Source: Acidobacteriota bacterium (lineage in GTDB: Bacteria; Acidobacteriota; Terriglobia; Terriglobales; Acidobacteriaceae). From it: a DNA stretch of 39,944 nucleotides. The notes beneath the pieces were generated by a model. The model was not told the DNA's origin, did no database searches, and saw nothing but the letters and a program-made list of their open reading frames with translations. The DNA is taken from positions 1-39,944 of the forward strand of contig JAKAQS010000007.1 of assembly GCA_021819585.1 (NCBI GenBank), in the 5' to 3' direction. This document shows, in pieces, positions 1-10,249 of the stretch. The stretch's first letter is position 1; every line of letters starts with the position of its first letter. Made by a program: the position numbers and the translations under genes.

Positions 1-57
1 CCGATCTGAGAGGTCTAAAGGCCTGGCAAGAACAACAGGAGAGGCAGGAGAAAGACA

Positions 58-3000
58 ATGAGCAATAGAACGACCCAACACTCAGCGTTTCGACGGCTGG
101 CCGGAACCCTATCCTGGCAACTTCATCTTCGGCATTTTGCAGCGTTTGTACTCCTGACGGCCCCACTGGTAACCCCAGTCTACGGGCAGGAGTTTCGCGC
201 TACGATTACCGGTGAGGTGCAAGATCCCTCAGGCGCCGTCATTCAAAATGCAACCGTTACCGCGGTCAATGTCGACACCAAGGTCTCCGCCTCCGCAAAG
301 ACAGATACCCGAGGCGTCTATTCGCTGCTTTATCTACTGCCGGGAACCTATACGGTTACAGCCACGGCGCCGCGCTTTCAGACCGAAGTTTACAACCGCG
401 TCCGTCTGGATTCAGCCCAACAATTGGGTCTAAACCTGACCCTGAAGCCTGGCAGTGTCTCTCAGCAGGTGGTGGTGACAGAAGGATCGGTTGAACTGGA
501 TACTGTCTCCGCCAGCACCGGGGGCGTTCTCGACCAATTGAAGGTGGAAAACATGCCGACCGTCGGCCTGATGGTCTGGGATGACGTGGTTTTGACCCAG
601 GGAATCAGCTACTCCAATAATGGCGGACTGTTCAATCTCACCCTAAGAAACAACTCCGACAGCTATGCGGCTGCCGGAGCACAGACCGACGAAAACGCCT
701 TTTTTGTCAACGGCGTTCCCGTAAGCGATCAAGGGAGCTGGTACATTACTCCCAACATGGCATCTGTCCAGCAGATGCAATCCAGTGTCATGCCCTACGA
801 TGCGGAGTATGGGCGGACCGGGGGAGCCGTCTTCAACGCCAACGTCAAGGACGGAACCAACGAGTTCCATGGAGCGGTCTACGACTACTACGGCAACTCG
901 GCCTTGAATGCGAATACCTGGGAGAACAACCTGACTGGAATTCGCAAGCCCATTAACACCCGCGACACCTGGGGCGCCCAGACCGGCGGGCCGATCCGCA
1001 AAGACAAAACCTTCTTCTTTGGCTCTTACGAGCAATTCGACCAACATGAACCAATGGATGTGACTTCTACCGTGCCCACTGCAGCAGAGGCCGGCGGAGA
1101 CTTTACCGGGAGCGGTTACACCATCTACGATCCCAATTCGACCGCCTGTATTAAGAAGAACGCATCCGGCGGCTGCGTCACATATGGAAGAACCGAGTTT
1201 TCCAACGACACCATCCCTTCCGCCGATATCAGTCCCATTGGCAAGGCGATTATTGACTTGTTTCCCAAGCCAAACAACTCGGCCATCCTGGACAACTACA
1301 TCGTAGCTGCCCCCAATATCTACGGATACACGCAGTTCATCGGCCGAGTGGATCAAAACTTCTCGCAGAATACCCGCATGTATGGAGTCTTCTTATTCCA
1401 ATACAACGATGACACCACTGGCGGTAACGGCTTCCCTGGCCTCGGATGGGACGGAGCCCACGACACCGGTACCGACTACACCGGAATTCTGGATTGGACC
1501 CATATCTTTTCGCCGAACCTGGTTGTTGACTTGAAGGCCGGATACACGCGCGACTCCTCGATGAATGAGAACGGAGTGACGGTGAGCCAAAACTTTACCG
1601 CCGGCAAAGTAGGTCTCACGGATCCTGCCGTGGGTACCTCGTCGCTGGGAATCATGCCGGAAGTTTTTATGACCGATGCCACCCAGATCTTCGGCAATAC
1701 GGACAACGGGCACATGGATGCCGATGCGGACTTTTCGGGAAGCATCACCCAGCTCCTCGGTCGCCATAGCCTGCACTATGGGGGCGAGTTTGAGGATGTC
1801 CAAGCGGCCCCCACAGGTGTTCTGGGAAATCCCTACGGAAGTTTCACCTTCAACTCCGCCTTCTCCCAGGAAAATCCCACGCAACCTGTCGTAGGCGAGG
1901 GCAACGAGTTCGCCGATCTGCTCCTCGGCTACCCAGCCTCGGGCGGCGTCAACTGGAATGAACCGACGTTCGTCACCGTCCACTACTACGCTCTTTTTGT
2001 CCAGGATGAATACCACGCTCTTCCCAACCTGACCCTGAACCTCGGCTTGCGCTGGGACGTTGAATTGTCACCGCGAGACCGCCATAACCGCATCAACGCC
2101 GGCTTTTGTCTTACCTGCACCAATCCCCTCACCAACTCTGTCAACTTTGCCGATGCCCCTGATCTCTCCAGCCCCTTATTGGGAGGACTTCAGTTTGCCG
2201 GAGTGAATGGAGAGCCGAGCACGCCCTTTGCCGTGCAATGGAACAACTGGCAGCCCAGGATCGGCTTTAGTTGGCAACCCATAGCCAATACCGTTGTTCG
2301 CGGAGGCTTCGGACTCTACTATCCGTGGGAGACGCCGGACGTTGACGATATCGGCTTTAGCCAGACCACCCCATTCACCCCAACGCTCGACAACCCTAAT
2401 CCATACACACCGGACAATTACTTCAACTCCGGCACGCCGTATCCGGACGGCGCGACGGCGCCCACCGGATCTTCCCTTGGCCTGGAAACCGACGCAGGAG
2501 ATGGCATCTCCTACAATGATCTGAACCGCCAGTTGCGCCGGACCCAGCACTGGTCTTTTGGCGTGCAGCGCGCCTTGCCTGCCGGCATGGTGCTCGACGT
2601 TGAGTATCTGGGCACCCAAGTCCAGCATGTCCCCGTAAATATCCCTCTAGGCATTATCTCCACTGCCTTGCAGCAAGCATGCTATGCGGACCTTTCCCAG
2701 TGCGAAACACTTGTCAAGAACCCGTTCTTTGGCGTATTGCCGAGGAACACTCCGCTGGGTGCATCCCCGACGATTCCCGATTGGGAGCTCAAACGAGGCT
2801 ATCCGCTCTTCGACGGTGTCACAGAAGAACGGGTTCCTTCGGGAAGCACTCACTACAACTCTCTCAACGTACGCGTGGAAAGCCGCGTAAAGAAGTTTGA
2901 TTTCATCTTCAACTACATCTACTCCAACTGGATGGATAGGGATGCCTACCTCAACGCCGGAGACTTCATCTACCCGGACTATCTCATCAGTGAGCTTGAT

Positions 3001-3558
3001 AGCAACGATAGAAGGAATTCCTTGAATACGGACGCGGTTCTGCCCATACCCGGCCTTAGGCGCGGTGGACCCTTCGTGCAATATCTCACCAAGGACTGGC
3101 TCTTCGATTCTCTCCTCCTGTGGCAGACCGGCGCTCCTGTCGGCCTACCCTCAGGCACCTTCAACTTTGGTGCGTCCGGCTGCAACAGCTACTCGCCTCC
3201 CGGAGGCCAAACGCGCGCCCACTGGTTCAATAACAACCCAGATTGCTGGACGCCCTTAGCCGACTGGCAGGCTCGGACGACACCGCCAGAACTGGGCTAT
3301 ATACGCGCTCCAGGCTTCACTCAATGGAACCCCTCGATAAATCGGATCTTTCCCCTTCCTCGCCAGGGCATGTATCTTCAGTTCCGGATGGAGGCGTTGA
3401 ACGGCTCCAACCATCCCACTTGGCGCGAGCCCAGCACGGATATCGCCGACAAACCCGCCTTTTCGCCCAGAACCAGTTGGACCGGCCTGGGAACCCTGCC
3501 TAACTCTCAAGGAAACACGCCGCGACAAATCATTGCGTCGGTCAAGATCGTCTTCTAA
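58..3558 (+). CDS. TonB-dependent receptor, Oar-like, with N-terminal carboxypeptidase-regulatory domain
   Basis: Outer-membrane receptor of 1,166 residues that probably imports or binds an oligosaccharide or other large ligand using TonB energy. A signal peptide covers about residues 1-43 and ends at VYGQ. A Cna-B/CarboxypepD_reg domain follows (about 46-127, beginning TITGEVQDPSGA), then a plug region (about 130-260) and a long beta-barrel ending in SVKIVF with the terminal Phe typical of outer-membrane barrels. The ATG at 58 has a purine-rich ribosome site (GGAGAAAG) just upstream. Length and domain order match the Oar-like receptors that are greatly expanded in Acidobacteriota. The glycosidase genes downstream suggest a carbohydrate ligand, but that is inference from context. 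Confidence 0.93.
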   Translation: MSNRTTQHSAFRRLAGTLSWQLHLRHFAAFVLLTAPLVTPVYGQEFRATITGEVQDPSGAVIQNATVTAVNVDTKVSASAKTDTRGVYSLLYLLPGTYTVTATAPRFQTEVYNRVRLDSAQQLGLNLTLKPGSVSQQVVVTEGSVELDTVSASTGGVLDQLKVENMPTVGLMVWDDVVLTQGISYSNNGGLFNLTLRNNSDSYAAAGAQTDENAFFVNGVPVSDQGSWYITPNMASVQQMQSSVMPYDAEYGRTGGAVFNANVKDGTNEFHGAVYDYYGNSALNANTWENNLTGIRKPINTRDTWGAQTGGPIRKDKTFFFGSYEQFDQHEPMDVTSTVPTAAEAGGDFTGSGYTIYDPNSTACIKKNASGGCVTYGRTEFSNDTIPSADISPIGKAIIDLFPKPNNSAILDNYIVAAPNIYGYTQFIGRVDQNFSQNTRMYGVFLFQYNDDTTGGNGFPGLGWDGAHDTGTDYTGILDWTHIFSPNLVVDLKAGYTRDSSMNENGVTVSQNFTAGKVGLTDPAVGTSSLGIMPEVFMTDATQIFGNTDNGHMDADADFSGSITQLLGRHSLHYGGEFEDVQAAPTGVLGNPYGSFTFNSAFSQENPTQPVVGEGNEFADLLLGYPASGGVNWNEPTFVTVHYYALFVQDEYHALPNLTLNLGLRWDVELSPRDRHNRINAGFCLTCTNPLTNSVNFADAPDLSSPLLGGLQFAGVNGEPSTPFAVQWNNWQPRIGFSWQPIANTVVRGGFGLYYPWETPDVDDIGFSQTTPFTPTLDNPNPYTPDNYFNSGTPYPDGATAPTGSSLGLETDAGDGISYNDLNRQLRRTQHWSFGVQRALPAGMVLDVEYLGTQVQHVPVNIPLGIISTALQQACYADLSQCETLVKNPFFGVLPRNTPLGASPTIPDWELKRGYPLFDGVTEERVPSGSTHYNSLNVRVESRVKKFDFIFNYIYSNWMDRDAYLNAGDFIYPDYLISELDSNDRRNSLNTDAVLPIPGLRRGGPFVQYLTKDWLFDSLLLWQTGAPVGLPSGTFNFGASGCNSYSPPGGQTRAHWFNNNPDCWTPLADWQARTTPPELGYIRAPGFTQWNPSINRIFPLPRQGMYLQFRMEALNGSNHPTWREPSTDIADKPAFSPRTSWTGLGTLPNSQGNTPRQIIASVKIVF

Positions 3559-3583
3559 CCAGGAACAAACGAGCTAAACCTCC

Positions 3584-3616
3584 GCCTGGCTGGAGATCAC
3601 AGCGCTCCAGCCAGGC
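3584..3616 (+). terminator. Hairpin after the TonB-dependent receptor
   Basis: A perfect 12-bp inverted repeat (GCCTGGCTGGAG at 3584-3595 and its complement at 3605-3616) with a 9-nt loop lies 25 bases after the receptor stop codon. It is placed as an intrinsic terminator, but no clear U-run follows. The rest of the 250-base gap to the next gene holds nothing recognisable. Confidence 0.5.
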
Positions 3617-3810
3617 ACGTATCAAAACGTCAGACACATTTCGTCAACTTTAGGGAGGACGAACAAATTGCCGTTCTCTTCCCAGAAGAGTCAACCGTCA
3701 TCTTATAACGGAAGTAGAATCCGAACGCACCAAGTCAATCTCCCTGCATCTCCTCTGCCAGAACTCTTACGTCAGCTTTCCCTGTTCCATCCGCTCCGAG
3801 GATCTCCTCC

Positions 3811-6063
3811 ATGCCTTCATCTCTGGTTCCATTCCGCATGACGTTCTTTCGCATGAGGCTGCTCCAGGCAGCGCTTATCCTCACCTGCTGCCCGGCTTTG
3901 TCCAGCGCGCAACAGCAGTACCAGTACCCGTTTCAAAATCCGGATGTACCCGCCGAACAGCGCATCACCGATCTGCTCTCCCGGATGACCCTCGATGAGA
4001 AGATTGACATGCTCAGCAATGAGGCGCTCTCCGCGGGCATGATGTCTTCGAGCGATGTTCCTCGTTTGGGAGTCGTTGGAACTGGACATATCGAAGGCTT
4101 GCACGGCGTATCTCTCGGCGGCCCAGGTCACTGGCAAGGAGCCGGAAAAACGATTATCCCCACTACGCAATTTCCGCAAGCGCGCGGTCTAGGGCAAACC
4201 TGGGACCCGGCCCTGCTGGAGCAGGCAGGCGGCGTGGAGGGGTTTGAAGCCCGCTATATCACCGGACGCTATCATCGCGGCGGGCTCATTGTGCGCGCTC
4301 CCAACGCTGATTTAGCGCGCGATCCTCGCTGGGGCCGCAGCGAAGAGTCCTACGGCGAAGATCCCTACGAGACCGGCACGATGGCCGTGGCTTACGTAAA
4401 AGGCTTGCAGGGCAACAATCCGCATTACCTGCTCTCCGCTTCGCTCATGAAGCATTTCCTCGCCAACAGCAATGAGATTGGACGAACCAACGGCTCGTCG
4501 AACTTCGATGAGCAACTCTTCCGCGAATACTATTCGGTTCCCTTCCGCATGGCGATCGAGCAGGCCCATGTCTCGGGATTCATGACCGCCTATAACGCCT
4601 GGAATGGGATTCCCATGGCTGTACAGCCGGTGCTCAAGAACGTGGTCATCAAAGAGTGGGGCTTTGACGGCATCATTTGTTCGGATGGCGGCGCGATCAC
4701 CAATCTGGTGACGCAGCACCACTACTACAAAACCTTGCCGCAGGCCGTTGCAGGCGCCGTTCATGCGGGCGTCAATGAATTCATAGATAACTATGCCAAG
4801 ACTACGCAGGCGACGCGAGAGGCAGTCGCGGAGGGCCTGCTGACCGAGGCGGATATCGACACTGATCTGCGCGGCCTGATCCGTGTGATGATTCGGCTCG
4901 GCCTGCTGGATCCCGCAAGCCGCGTTCCGTATTCAGGAATTGGCATCTCGGATGTGGATCCCGCAAAGGGCGATCCCTGGTACTGGCAGTCTCACAAGGA
5001 TTTGGCTCGCAAAGCCACAGACGAGTCCATCGTCTTGCTGAAGGATGAGAATAAAACGCTGCCGCTTGACGCAAGCAAGCTCAAATCAATCGCAGTCATT
5101 GGTCCCGATGCGGACAAGGTACTACAAGATCTTTACGGTGGAACCTCGCCCTACGCCGTCAGTCCGCTCGACGGCATCCGCAAGCGCGTAGGATCCGCGG
5201 TGACCGTCAACTTTGCATCAGGCTCTGATCTCGATCAAGCCAAAAAGCTGGCACAGCAGTCAGATGTGGCTATCGTAATCATCGGCAACAGCCCGACCTG
5301 TGAAGGCACAGGATGGCATCACTGCACCCTGCCGAGCGAGGGTCATGAGGGTGTAGACCGCACTTCGCTATCGCTCGAACAGGAGCAGATCGCCAAGGAA
5401 GTCTTTGCCGCCAATCCGCATACCATCGTGGTACTCAATGCGAACTTTCCGTATACCACCACATGGTCGCAGCAGCACGTGCCGGCGATTCTGGAGATGA
5501 CCCATGGAAGCCAGGAAGAGGGAGATGGATTGGCCGACGTTCTGTTCGGCGATTATGATCCGGCCGGCCGGCTCACGGAAACCTGGGTAGCTTCCATGGA
5601 TCAGTTGCCGCCCATGAAAGACTACGACCTACGCCACGGACGGACCTACATGTATCTGCGCCAGAAGCCTCTCTACCCGTTTGGCTACGGGCTGAGCTAT
5701 ACCACCTTCCGGTACTCGAAGCTGCACTTGAGTTCCATGTCCTTGCGCTCCGGCGGCACAGTCAACGTCAAGGTGAATGTGAGCAACACCGGTCAACGTG
5801 GCGGCGATGAGGTGGTACAACTCTATGTGACCCACCTCAATTCCAAGGTCGAGCGGCCGATTGAGCAGCTCAAAGGCTTTGATCGCATCCATCTTGCTCC
5901 GGGCGAAACCAAGACGGTGAGCCTGCCGCTCACCGCCAATTCGCTGCGTTACTGGAGCGACACCGCCAACAGTTGGGTGCTTGAGCCAGATCAGGTGGAG
6001 ATTCGAGTCGGTGCTTCTTCAGAAGATATTCGCACACGGCAGACCATCCATGTCCTTCCATAA
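3811..6063 (+). CDS. Glycoside hydrolase family 3 beta-glucosidase-type enzyme, secreted
   Basis: Exported GH3 enzyme of 750 residues that would release terminal beta-linked sugars from oligosaccharides. A signal peptide covers about residues 10-33 (ends LSSAQQ). The N-terminal TIM-barrel domain carries LARDPRWGRSEESYGEDPY (about 168-186), the KH pair at K214-H215 and the nucleophile motif GIICSDGGA, with Asp292 as the expected nucleophile. The second alpha/beta domain runs from about 400 to 610, and a fibronectin-III-like C-terminal domain from about 655 to 745. This is the BglX-type layout and length. The ATG at 3811 has GAGGA eight bases upstream; ATG codons at residues 10 and 15 are alternative starts. 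The exact substrate (glucoside, xyloside or other) cannot be read from sequence. Confidence 0.93.
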   Translation: MPSSLVPFRMTFFRMRLLQAALILTCCPALSSAQQQYQYPFQNPDVPAEQRITDLLSRMTLDEKIDMLSNEALSAGMMSSSDVPRLGVVGTGHIEGLHGVSLGGPGHWQGAGKTIIPTTQFPQARGLGQTWDPALLEQAGGVEGFEARYITGRYHRGGLIVRAPNADLARDPRWGRSEESYGEDPYETGTMAVAYVKGLQGNNPHYLLSASLMKHFLANSNEIGRTNGSSNFDEQLFREYYSVPFRMAIEQAHVSGFMTAYNAWNGIPMAVQPVLKNVVIKEWGFDGIICSDGGAITNLVTQHHYYKTLPQAVAGAVHAGVNEFIDNYAKTTQATREAVAEGLLTEADIDTDLRGLIRVMIRLGLLDPASRVPYSGIGISDVDPAKGDPWYWQSHKDLARKATDESIVLLKDENKTLPLDASKLKSIAVIGPDADKVLQDLYGGTSPYAVSPLDGIRKRVGSAVTVNFASGSDLDQAKKLAQQSDVAIVIIGNSPTCEGTGWHHCTLPSEGHEGVDRTSLSLEQEQIAKEVFAANPHTIVVLNANFPYTTTWSQQHVPAILEMTHGSQEEGDGLADVLFGDYDPAGRLTETWVASMDQLPPMKDYDLRHGRTYMYLRQKPLYPFGYGLSYTTFRYSKLHLSSMSLRSGGTVNVKVNVSNTGQRGGDEVVQLYVTHLNSKVERPIEQLKGFDRIHLAPGETKTVSLPLTANSLRYWSDTANSWVLEPDQVEIRVGASSEDIRTRQTIHVLP

Positions 6064-6067
6064 GACT

Positions 6068-6095
6068 CGCCTCTTCCACTCTCAAGAAAGAGGCG
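6068..6095 (+). terminator. Hairpin after the GH3 gene
   Basis: An 8-bp perfect stem (CGCCTCTT at 6068-6075 and AAGAGGCG at 6088-6095) with a 12-nt loop starts four bases after the GH3 stop codon. It is likely a terminator or an mRNA 3' stabilising hairpin. There is no U-run, so confidence is moderate. Confidence 0.4.
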
Positions 6096-6147
6096 CGGAG
6101 GGAGGCTTACTACCGCTCTCCAAGGCCGACTCAATGACGAACTCCCG

Positions 6148-6926
6148 GGTTATTAAAGCGGCTTCAAGGTGTTGGGACGCAACATGGACTTGATTTCGTT
6201 GCAAGCGGACGATACGCCGTACAAGCTGATCCTGGCTCCCAATCTGCGGCTCATCGACGACGCGATCGTGGATCGCCTTCACGCTTTCGTTACCAACTAC
6301 GGCATACTGGTGCTCAACAACCGTGCCGCCACGCAAAATCGCGATGGCAGCATGAGGCGAGCGCTCGCCCCGGGTCCGCTCGCCTCGATTGCCGGGGTGA
6401 GCTCCGTCGCAAAGCTTGATCTTACCGAGTACAATGCACAGGATGGAACGTTCACTGGTCAAGACAAGCTGGAGGTGGTTTTCTCCAGCAGAACGTAGGC
6501 ATTTTGCCCTCGGACATCGTGGAATTCCTGGTGCTGGAAGGAGCGGAGGCTGTGGCGGCTGTTCGCGGTGGAGGCAAGTTGACTGGCCGGCCCGCCATCA
6601 CGTGCAACAGGTATGGCAAGGGATGGGCATTTTATGCCGGCGCAGACCGCGCCGAAGAAGGACTTTACGAGACTCTGGCCCGGTCCGCGGCGAGCGCTTG
6701 CGCCATAAAACCGTTGATCGAAGTTCCTTACGGAGTGGAGGTTGTCAGCCGCCAGGATGCGGGCGCGGTCTACTACTTTCTGCTGAACCTCACGCCGGCA
6801 GCCCAGGGCCCCATCCGTCTTGCGCGCCCCATGGACGAGTGCATTTCCAGCAAAGCCGGATTGACGCATGTTCTTCTTGGCCCTCTCGATGTTGTCATCC
6901 TTGCCGAACCCATCACGCCCGCCTGA
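6148..6926 (+). pseudogene. Decayed C-terminal part of a GH42 beta-galactosidase
   Basis: Two adjacent reading frames together give the trimerisation and C-terminal domains of a GH42 beta-galactosidase. The catalytic (alpha/beta)8 domain is missing. Similarity starts at about 6148, where a TAA at 6154-6156 interrupts a stretch that in the family reads like YYxGFKxLGRN. It continues in frame 1 through LISLQADDTPYKLILAPNLR and ends at a TAG at 6496-6498. The frame then shifts, between about 6465 and 6485, into frame 3, with LEGAEAVAAVRGGGKLTGRPA and GKGWAFYAGAD, and runs to the stop at 6924-6926. An internal stop, a frameshift and loss of the active-site domain make this a remnant and not a working gene. 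The identification rests on recognised family motifs. Confidence 0.75.
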
Positions 6927-6992
6927 AACCGATCAGCATCGTATTGCCCGGCATCTCGCGGGCAGCAATCGCAACTTTGAAAGGATATTTCC

Positions 6993-8915
6993 ATGTTGGA
7001 ACGCAGGAAATTTTTCAAGACCGCCGGCATGGCTGCCGCCGGCGTCATTGCCTCTCGCCATCCGCTCGCGGCGCAAATTGCCACACGGTCCGCGCCTGAC
7101 GACGACACAAACCTTCACTATGTCTCGGACAGCATCGAAGCTCAACTTTCCGCAAGCGCTCCGGCGTTTTTGAGCCTGAATATTGACGGCCTCGGAAAAG
7201 GCCGGCGCGGAGCGAACCTGCTGGAGCCGCTCGGACCCATGAGCGGCTACGTAGCATCCTCCTCCAGGTCTGGATCCACGTTGCGAGTGGAATACCGCAG
7301 CAATCTGGCCGGCGCTCATACGCGCCCCATGTGGACGGTGGAATGTAGTGGCAACAAGATCGTGCTGAGCTCGGAGTGGAACGCGGATGTCGAGCCCGCA
7401 CCGTTCTCATTTCAATTCAACCTGAACCAGGCTCACAGCACGGTCCTCGCCCTGTTCCGGCATGACAGCCTGCTGGCGTTGCCCGCGTTGGTGCATGTTC
7501 CAGGACAAGGCTCCATGCGCCTCACCGCAAATGTTCCCAGTCTGGGGCTGACGTATGACTCCAATCGTTCCGATGAGACGGCCGTGCTTACGATTCCAGG
7601 AGCGACGTTTGCGTTCCAGAGAGTAGCCTATACGCTGGAAGCTACAGCGATTTATCCCAACTTGCCGGGCATCGGCGGTGATGCGCGCTTCGATCCTTTT
7701 CGCCGCGGCTGGCTTGACGTTCTGCAACTCAATCCCACGCTGCACGCGCTGGCCAACAACACGGCCAGCGACTCCTGCGCATTTTGCTACTACGAATACG
7801 CCGACATTGCCGCACTATCACCACCACTGGTGGAAGGGCTGACAGCGCTTGCGATCGTTCGCCAGACACTGGATCGGATGTTGGCCGGCGGCGCCGCGTA
7901 TGGAATGCCCGCGGTGCCCGACCATCCGACGGCGACTTCAGATACCTATCCCTCCATGGTGATCGCCGCGGCCAACTGTGTGCGCAATGGTGGCAGCGAT
8001 GAATGGTTGATGGCGAACTATGAAGGCATTCGCGGCTGGACAGAATCGATGCTGGCTTCAGACTCCAATGGCAATGGCCTGATCAAATATTGCGTGAGTG
8101 GAGACTCAGGCATCTGGCCCGATGGCGACCCTCCCTTTCGGCCATCCAATTGGTGGGACACGATCGGATTCGGGTATGAGGACGCCTATGGCAACGCACT
8201 GGCTTATCGCGCTCTGCGCAACATGGCGATGATGGCCAAAAGAGCAGGGAAAAGTGACGATTCCACTCGCTATCTGGCGGCCGCGCAAAAGCTGCGAGAA
8301 GCCTATTTCAAGTGCTTTTTTGATCCAGACACCGGCGTTATGGGCGGCTGGCGCAGCCAGGATGGACAACTCCACGACTTCTATTTTCTCTTCGTCAGTG
8401 GTATCGCGATCCACTATGGCCTTATTGAAAAGACCCAAGCCAACTCCATCATGGACAAGCTTTTGGCAAAGATGCGTGACGTGGGATACACGAACTTCCA
8501 CCTTGGCTTGCCCGGCAACCTGATCACCGTGGCCTTGCCGGATTGCGTAGACAAACGCGGCAAAGGCCGCTTTGGCTGCGGCGTCCGCCCGGATAACTCC
8601 GATGGCTTTCAAAACTACGAAAACGGCGGCGCCACTGGAGCTTTCGCCTTCTTCACCCTTGCAGCGCTCTATGATTTGAACCGCAAGGAAGAGGCGGACA
8701 AGATCCTGTTTGCGATGCTGGACGAATACGGCAAAAATGGCTTTTCGCAACGCGCTCCGGATGGATTGTCTACCGACTGGCGTCGTTGGGATGGAACTCC
8801 CAAGGGGTACGAGGGCCTGCTGACCGACGACTACTACGCCATGCTCGCAGTTCCCTTGCGCCAATCCGAGATCGCCTGGGAGAGCAGCTACCGACCGGCT
8901 ACCAACCTGACCTGA
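6993..8915 (+). CDS. Tat-exported six-hairpin glycosidase-like protein
   Basis: Protein of 640 residues starting with a twin-arginine signal (ERRKFFKTAG, then a hydrophobic run to about residue 26), so it should be exported folded. The N-terminal third (about 40-250) looks like the beta-sandwich found before (alpha/alpha)6 catalytic domains. The C-terminal part (about 270-620) has the helical-toroid pattern of six-hairpin glycosidases, including FGYEDAYGNALAYRAL and YENGGATGAFAFFTLAALYD. I cannot assign it to a numbered GH family. Asp and Glu residues in these motifs are candidate catalytic groups. The ATG at 6993 follows GAAAGGA. It probably acts on the same glycans as the GH3 enzyme upstream, which is inference from neighbourhood. 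Confidence 0.75.
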   Translation: MLERRKFFKTAGMAAAGVIASRHPLAAQIATRSAPDDDTNLHYVSDSIEAQLSASAPAFLSLNIDGLGKGRRGANLLEPLGPMSGYVASSSRSGSTLRVEYRSNLAGAHTRPMWTVECSGNKIVLSSEWNADVEPAPFSFQFNLNQAHSTVLALFRHDSLLALPALVHVPGQGSMRLTANVPSLGLTYDSNRSDETAVLTIPGATFAFQRVAYTLEATAIYPNLPGIGGDARFDPFRRGWLDVLQLNPTLHALANNTASDSCAFCYYEYADIAALSPPLVEGLTALAIVRQTLDRMLAGGAAYGMPAVPDHPTATSDTYPSMVIAAANCVRNGGSDEWLMANYEGIRGWTESMLASDSNGNGLIKYCVSGDSGIWPDGDPPFRPSNWWDTIGFGYEDAYGNALAYRALRNMAMMAKRAGKSDDSTRYLAAAQKLREAYFKCFFDPDTGVMGGWRSQDGQLHDFYFLFVSGIAIHYGLIEKTQANSIMDKLLAKMRDVGYTNFHLGLPGNLITVALPDCVDKRGKGRFGCGVRPDNSDGFQNYENGGATGAFAFFTLAALYDLNRKEEADKILFAMLDEYGKNGFSQRAPDGLSTDWRRWDGTPKGYEGLLTDDYYAMLAVPLRQSEIAWESSYRPATNLT

Positions 8916-8935
8916 GTGGGGCAAATAGGAAGAAG

Positions 8936-10249
8936 ATGAGATCTCCAACAACCGAGAAGGACAATGCTGAGATGCTCACCAATCCGGAATCACTGCGCAG
9001 AAACTGGGCTGGGAATCTGGTCTTCCAAGCCGCTCAGGTAAGCGAACCAACATCGCTGGAAGAGTTGCAGCACCTGATAAGAGTCTCTTCTCGAGTCAAA
9101 GCGTTGGGCACGCGTCACTCTTTTCACGACATTGCCGACACCTCCGGTATGCACCTGTCGCTGCGCCGCTTCGACGAGATGACGCTGGATCCTGTTGCCG
9201 CAACAGTGTCCGTGGGAGCGGGTGTGCGCTATGGAGAGCTGGGAGCATGGCTGCACGCAAAGGGATTCGCCCTTAAGAATCTGGCCTCGCTGCCGCACAT
9301 CAGCATTGTGGGGGCCTGCGCCACCGCCACGCATGGCTCCGGGCTCGGGAACCATTGCCTCTCTGGAGAAGTAGCAGCCGTCGAGTTTGTTGATGGCCGC
9401 GGCGAACTGGTCACCTGGACGCGCCAGAGCGAGCCCCAGAAATTGGCGGCCTCGGTTGTAGCGTTGGGAGCGTTGGGAGTCGTGACACGGGTGACGCTCG
9501 ATGTGGTCCCCACCTTCTCTGTGGCGCAGACCGTTTATGAAAACCTTTCTCTGGATTCCCTGGACAGGCACTGGGAAGAAATTCTAGGAGCAGGGTACAG
9601 CGTGAGCCTGTTTACAGATTGGCGACAGGATCGAATCAGGCAGATCTGGGTGAAGCGAAAGCTTGCCCAAAGCGTAGAAACAGAGCCGCCTGAGGCCCTG
9701 TTTGGTGCGGTACGGCAACAGGACAAGCTCCACCCTCTACCCGGACATGCCGCGGAGCCTTGCACGGAGCAGATGGGACAACCTGGCCCATGGTTTGAGC
9801 GGCTGCCGCATTTTCGGATGGACTTTACGCCATCCAGCGGCGCGGAACTGCAGACGGAGTACTTGGCGCCGATCGAACGGGGTATGGAAGCACTGCTCGC
9901 GGTGCAACGGCTTGGCGCGTCGATCTCACCGCATCTGCAAATCTCGGAGATCCGGACCGTTGCCGCGGATGATCTGTGGATGAGCATGGCCTACGAGCGG
10001 GACTCACTTGCCATTCACTTCACCTGGCAGCCTCATGGAGAAGCGGTGCAGCGGCTGCTGCCGCGGATCGAAGAGAGCCTGGCGCCGTTCGGGGCTCGGC
10101 CCCACTGGGGCAAACTGTTCAGCATGCCACGTACGCGTCTACGGGAGATCTATCCGCGCTTCAATGATTTTGTCGCGCTGGTGAAGCACTGCGATCCGGA
10201 GAGAAAGTTCCGGAACGCCTTTTTGGACCGATATCTTCTCAAAGATTGA
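8936..10249 (+). CDS. FAD-linked alditol (xylitol/sorbitol) oxidase-like protein
   Basis: Flavoprotein of 437 residues in the VAO family, closest in pattern to alditol oxidase (AldO) and xylitol oxidase, which oxidise the C1 hydroxyl of sugar alcohols with O2 to give the aldose and H2O2. The FAD domain includes GTRHSFHDIADT. His61 in that motif is in the place of the histidine that binds FAD covalently in AldO. Further FAD-domain signatures are ATATHGSG and ALGALGVVTRVTL. The C-terminal substrate domain contains PHWGKLFSM. Length fits the family (about 420 residues). The ATG at 8936 has AGGAAG upstream and lies 20 bases after the previous gene; ATG 8972 is a possible alternative. There is no signal peptide, so it is cytoplasmic. 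D-arabinono- or gulono-lactone oxidase is a less likely alternative. Confidence 0.85.
   Translation: MRSPTTEKDNAEMLTNPESLRRNWAGNLVFQAAQVSEPTSLEELQHLIRVSSRVKALGTRHSFHDIADTSGMHLSLRRFDEMTLDPVAATVSVGAGVRYGELGAWLHAKGFALKNLASLPHISIVGACATATHGSGLGNHCLSGEVAAVEFVDGRGELVTWTRQSEPQKLAASVVALGALGVVTRVTLDVVPTFSVAQTVYENLSLDSLDRHWEEILGAGYSVSLFTDWRQDRIRQIWVKRKLAQSVETEPPEALFGAVRQQDKLHPLPGHAAEPCTEQMGQPGPWFERLPHFRMDFTPSSGAELQTEYLAPIERGMEALLAVQRLGASISPHLQISEIRTVAADDLWMSMAYERDSLAIHFTWQPHGEAVQRLLPRIEESLAPFGARPHWGKLFSMPRTRLREIYPRFNDFVALVKHCDPERKFRNAFLDRYLLKD

Noticed and set aside
8106-8951. 281-residue open frame on the minus strand
   Set aside because: Antisense shadow of the six-hairpin glycosidase-like gene.
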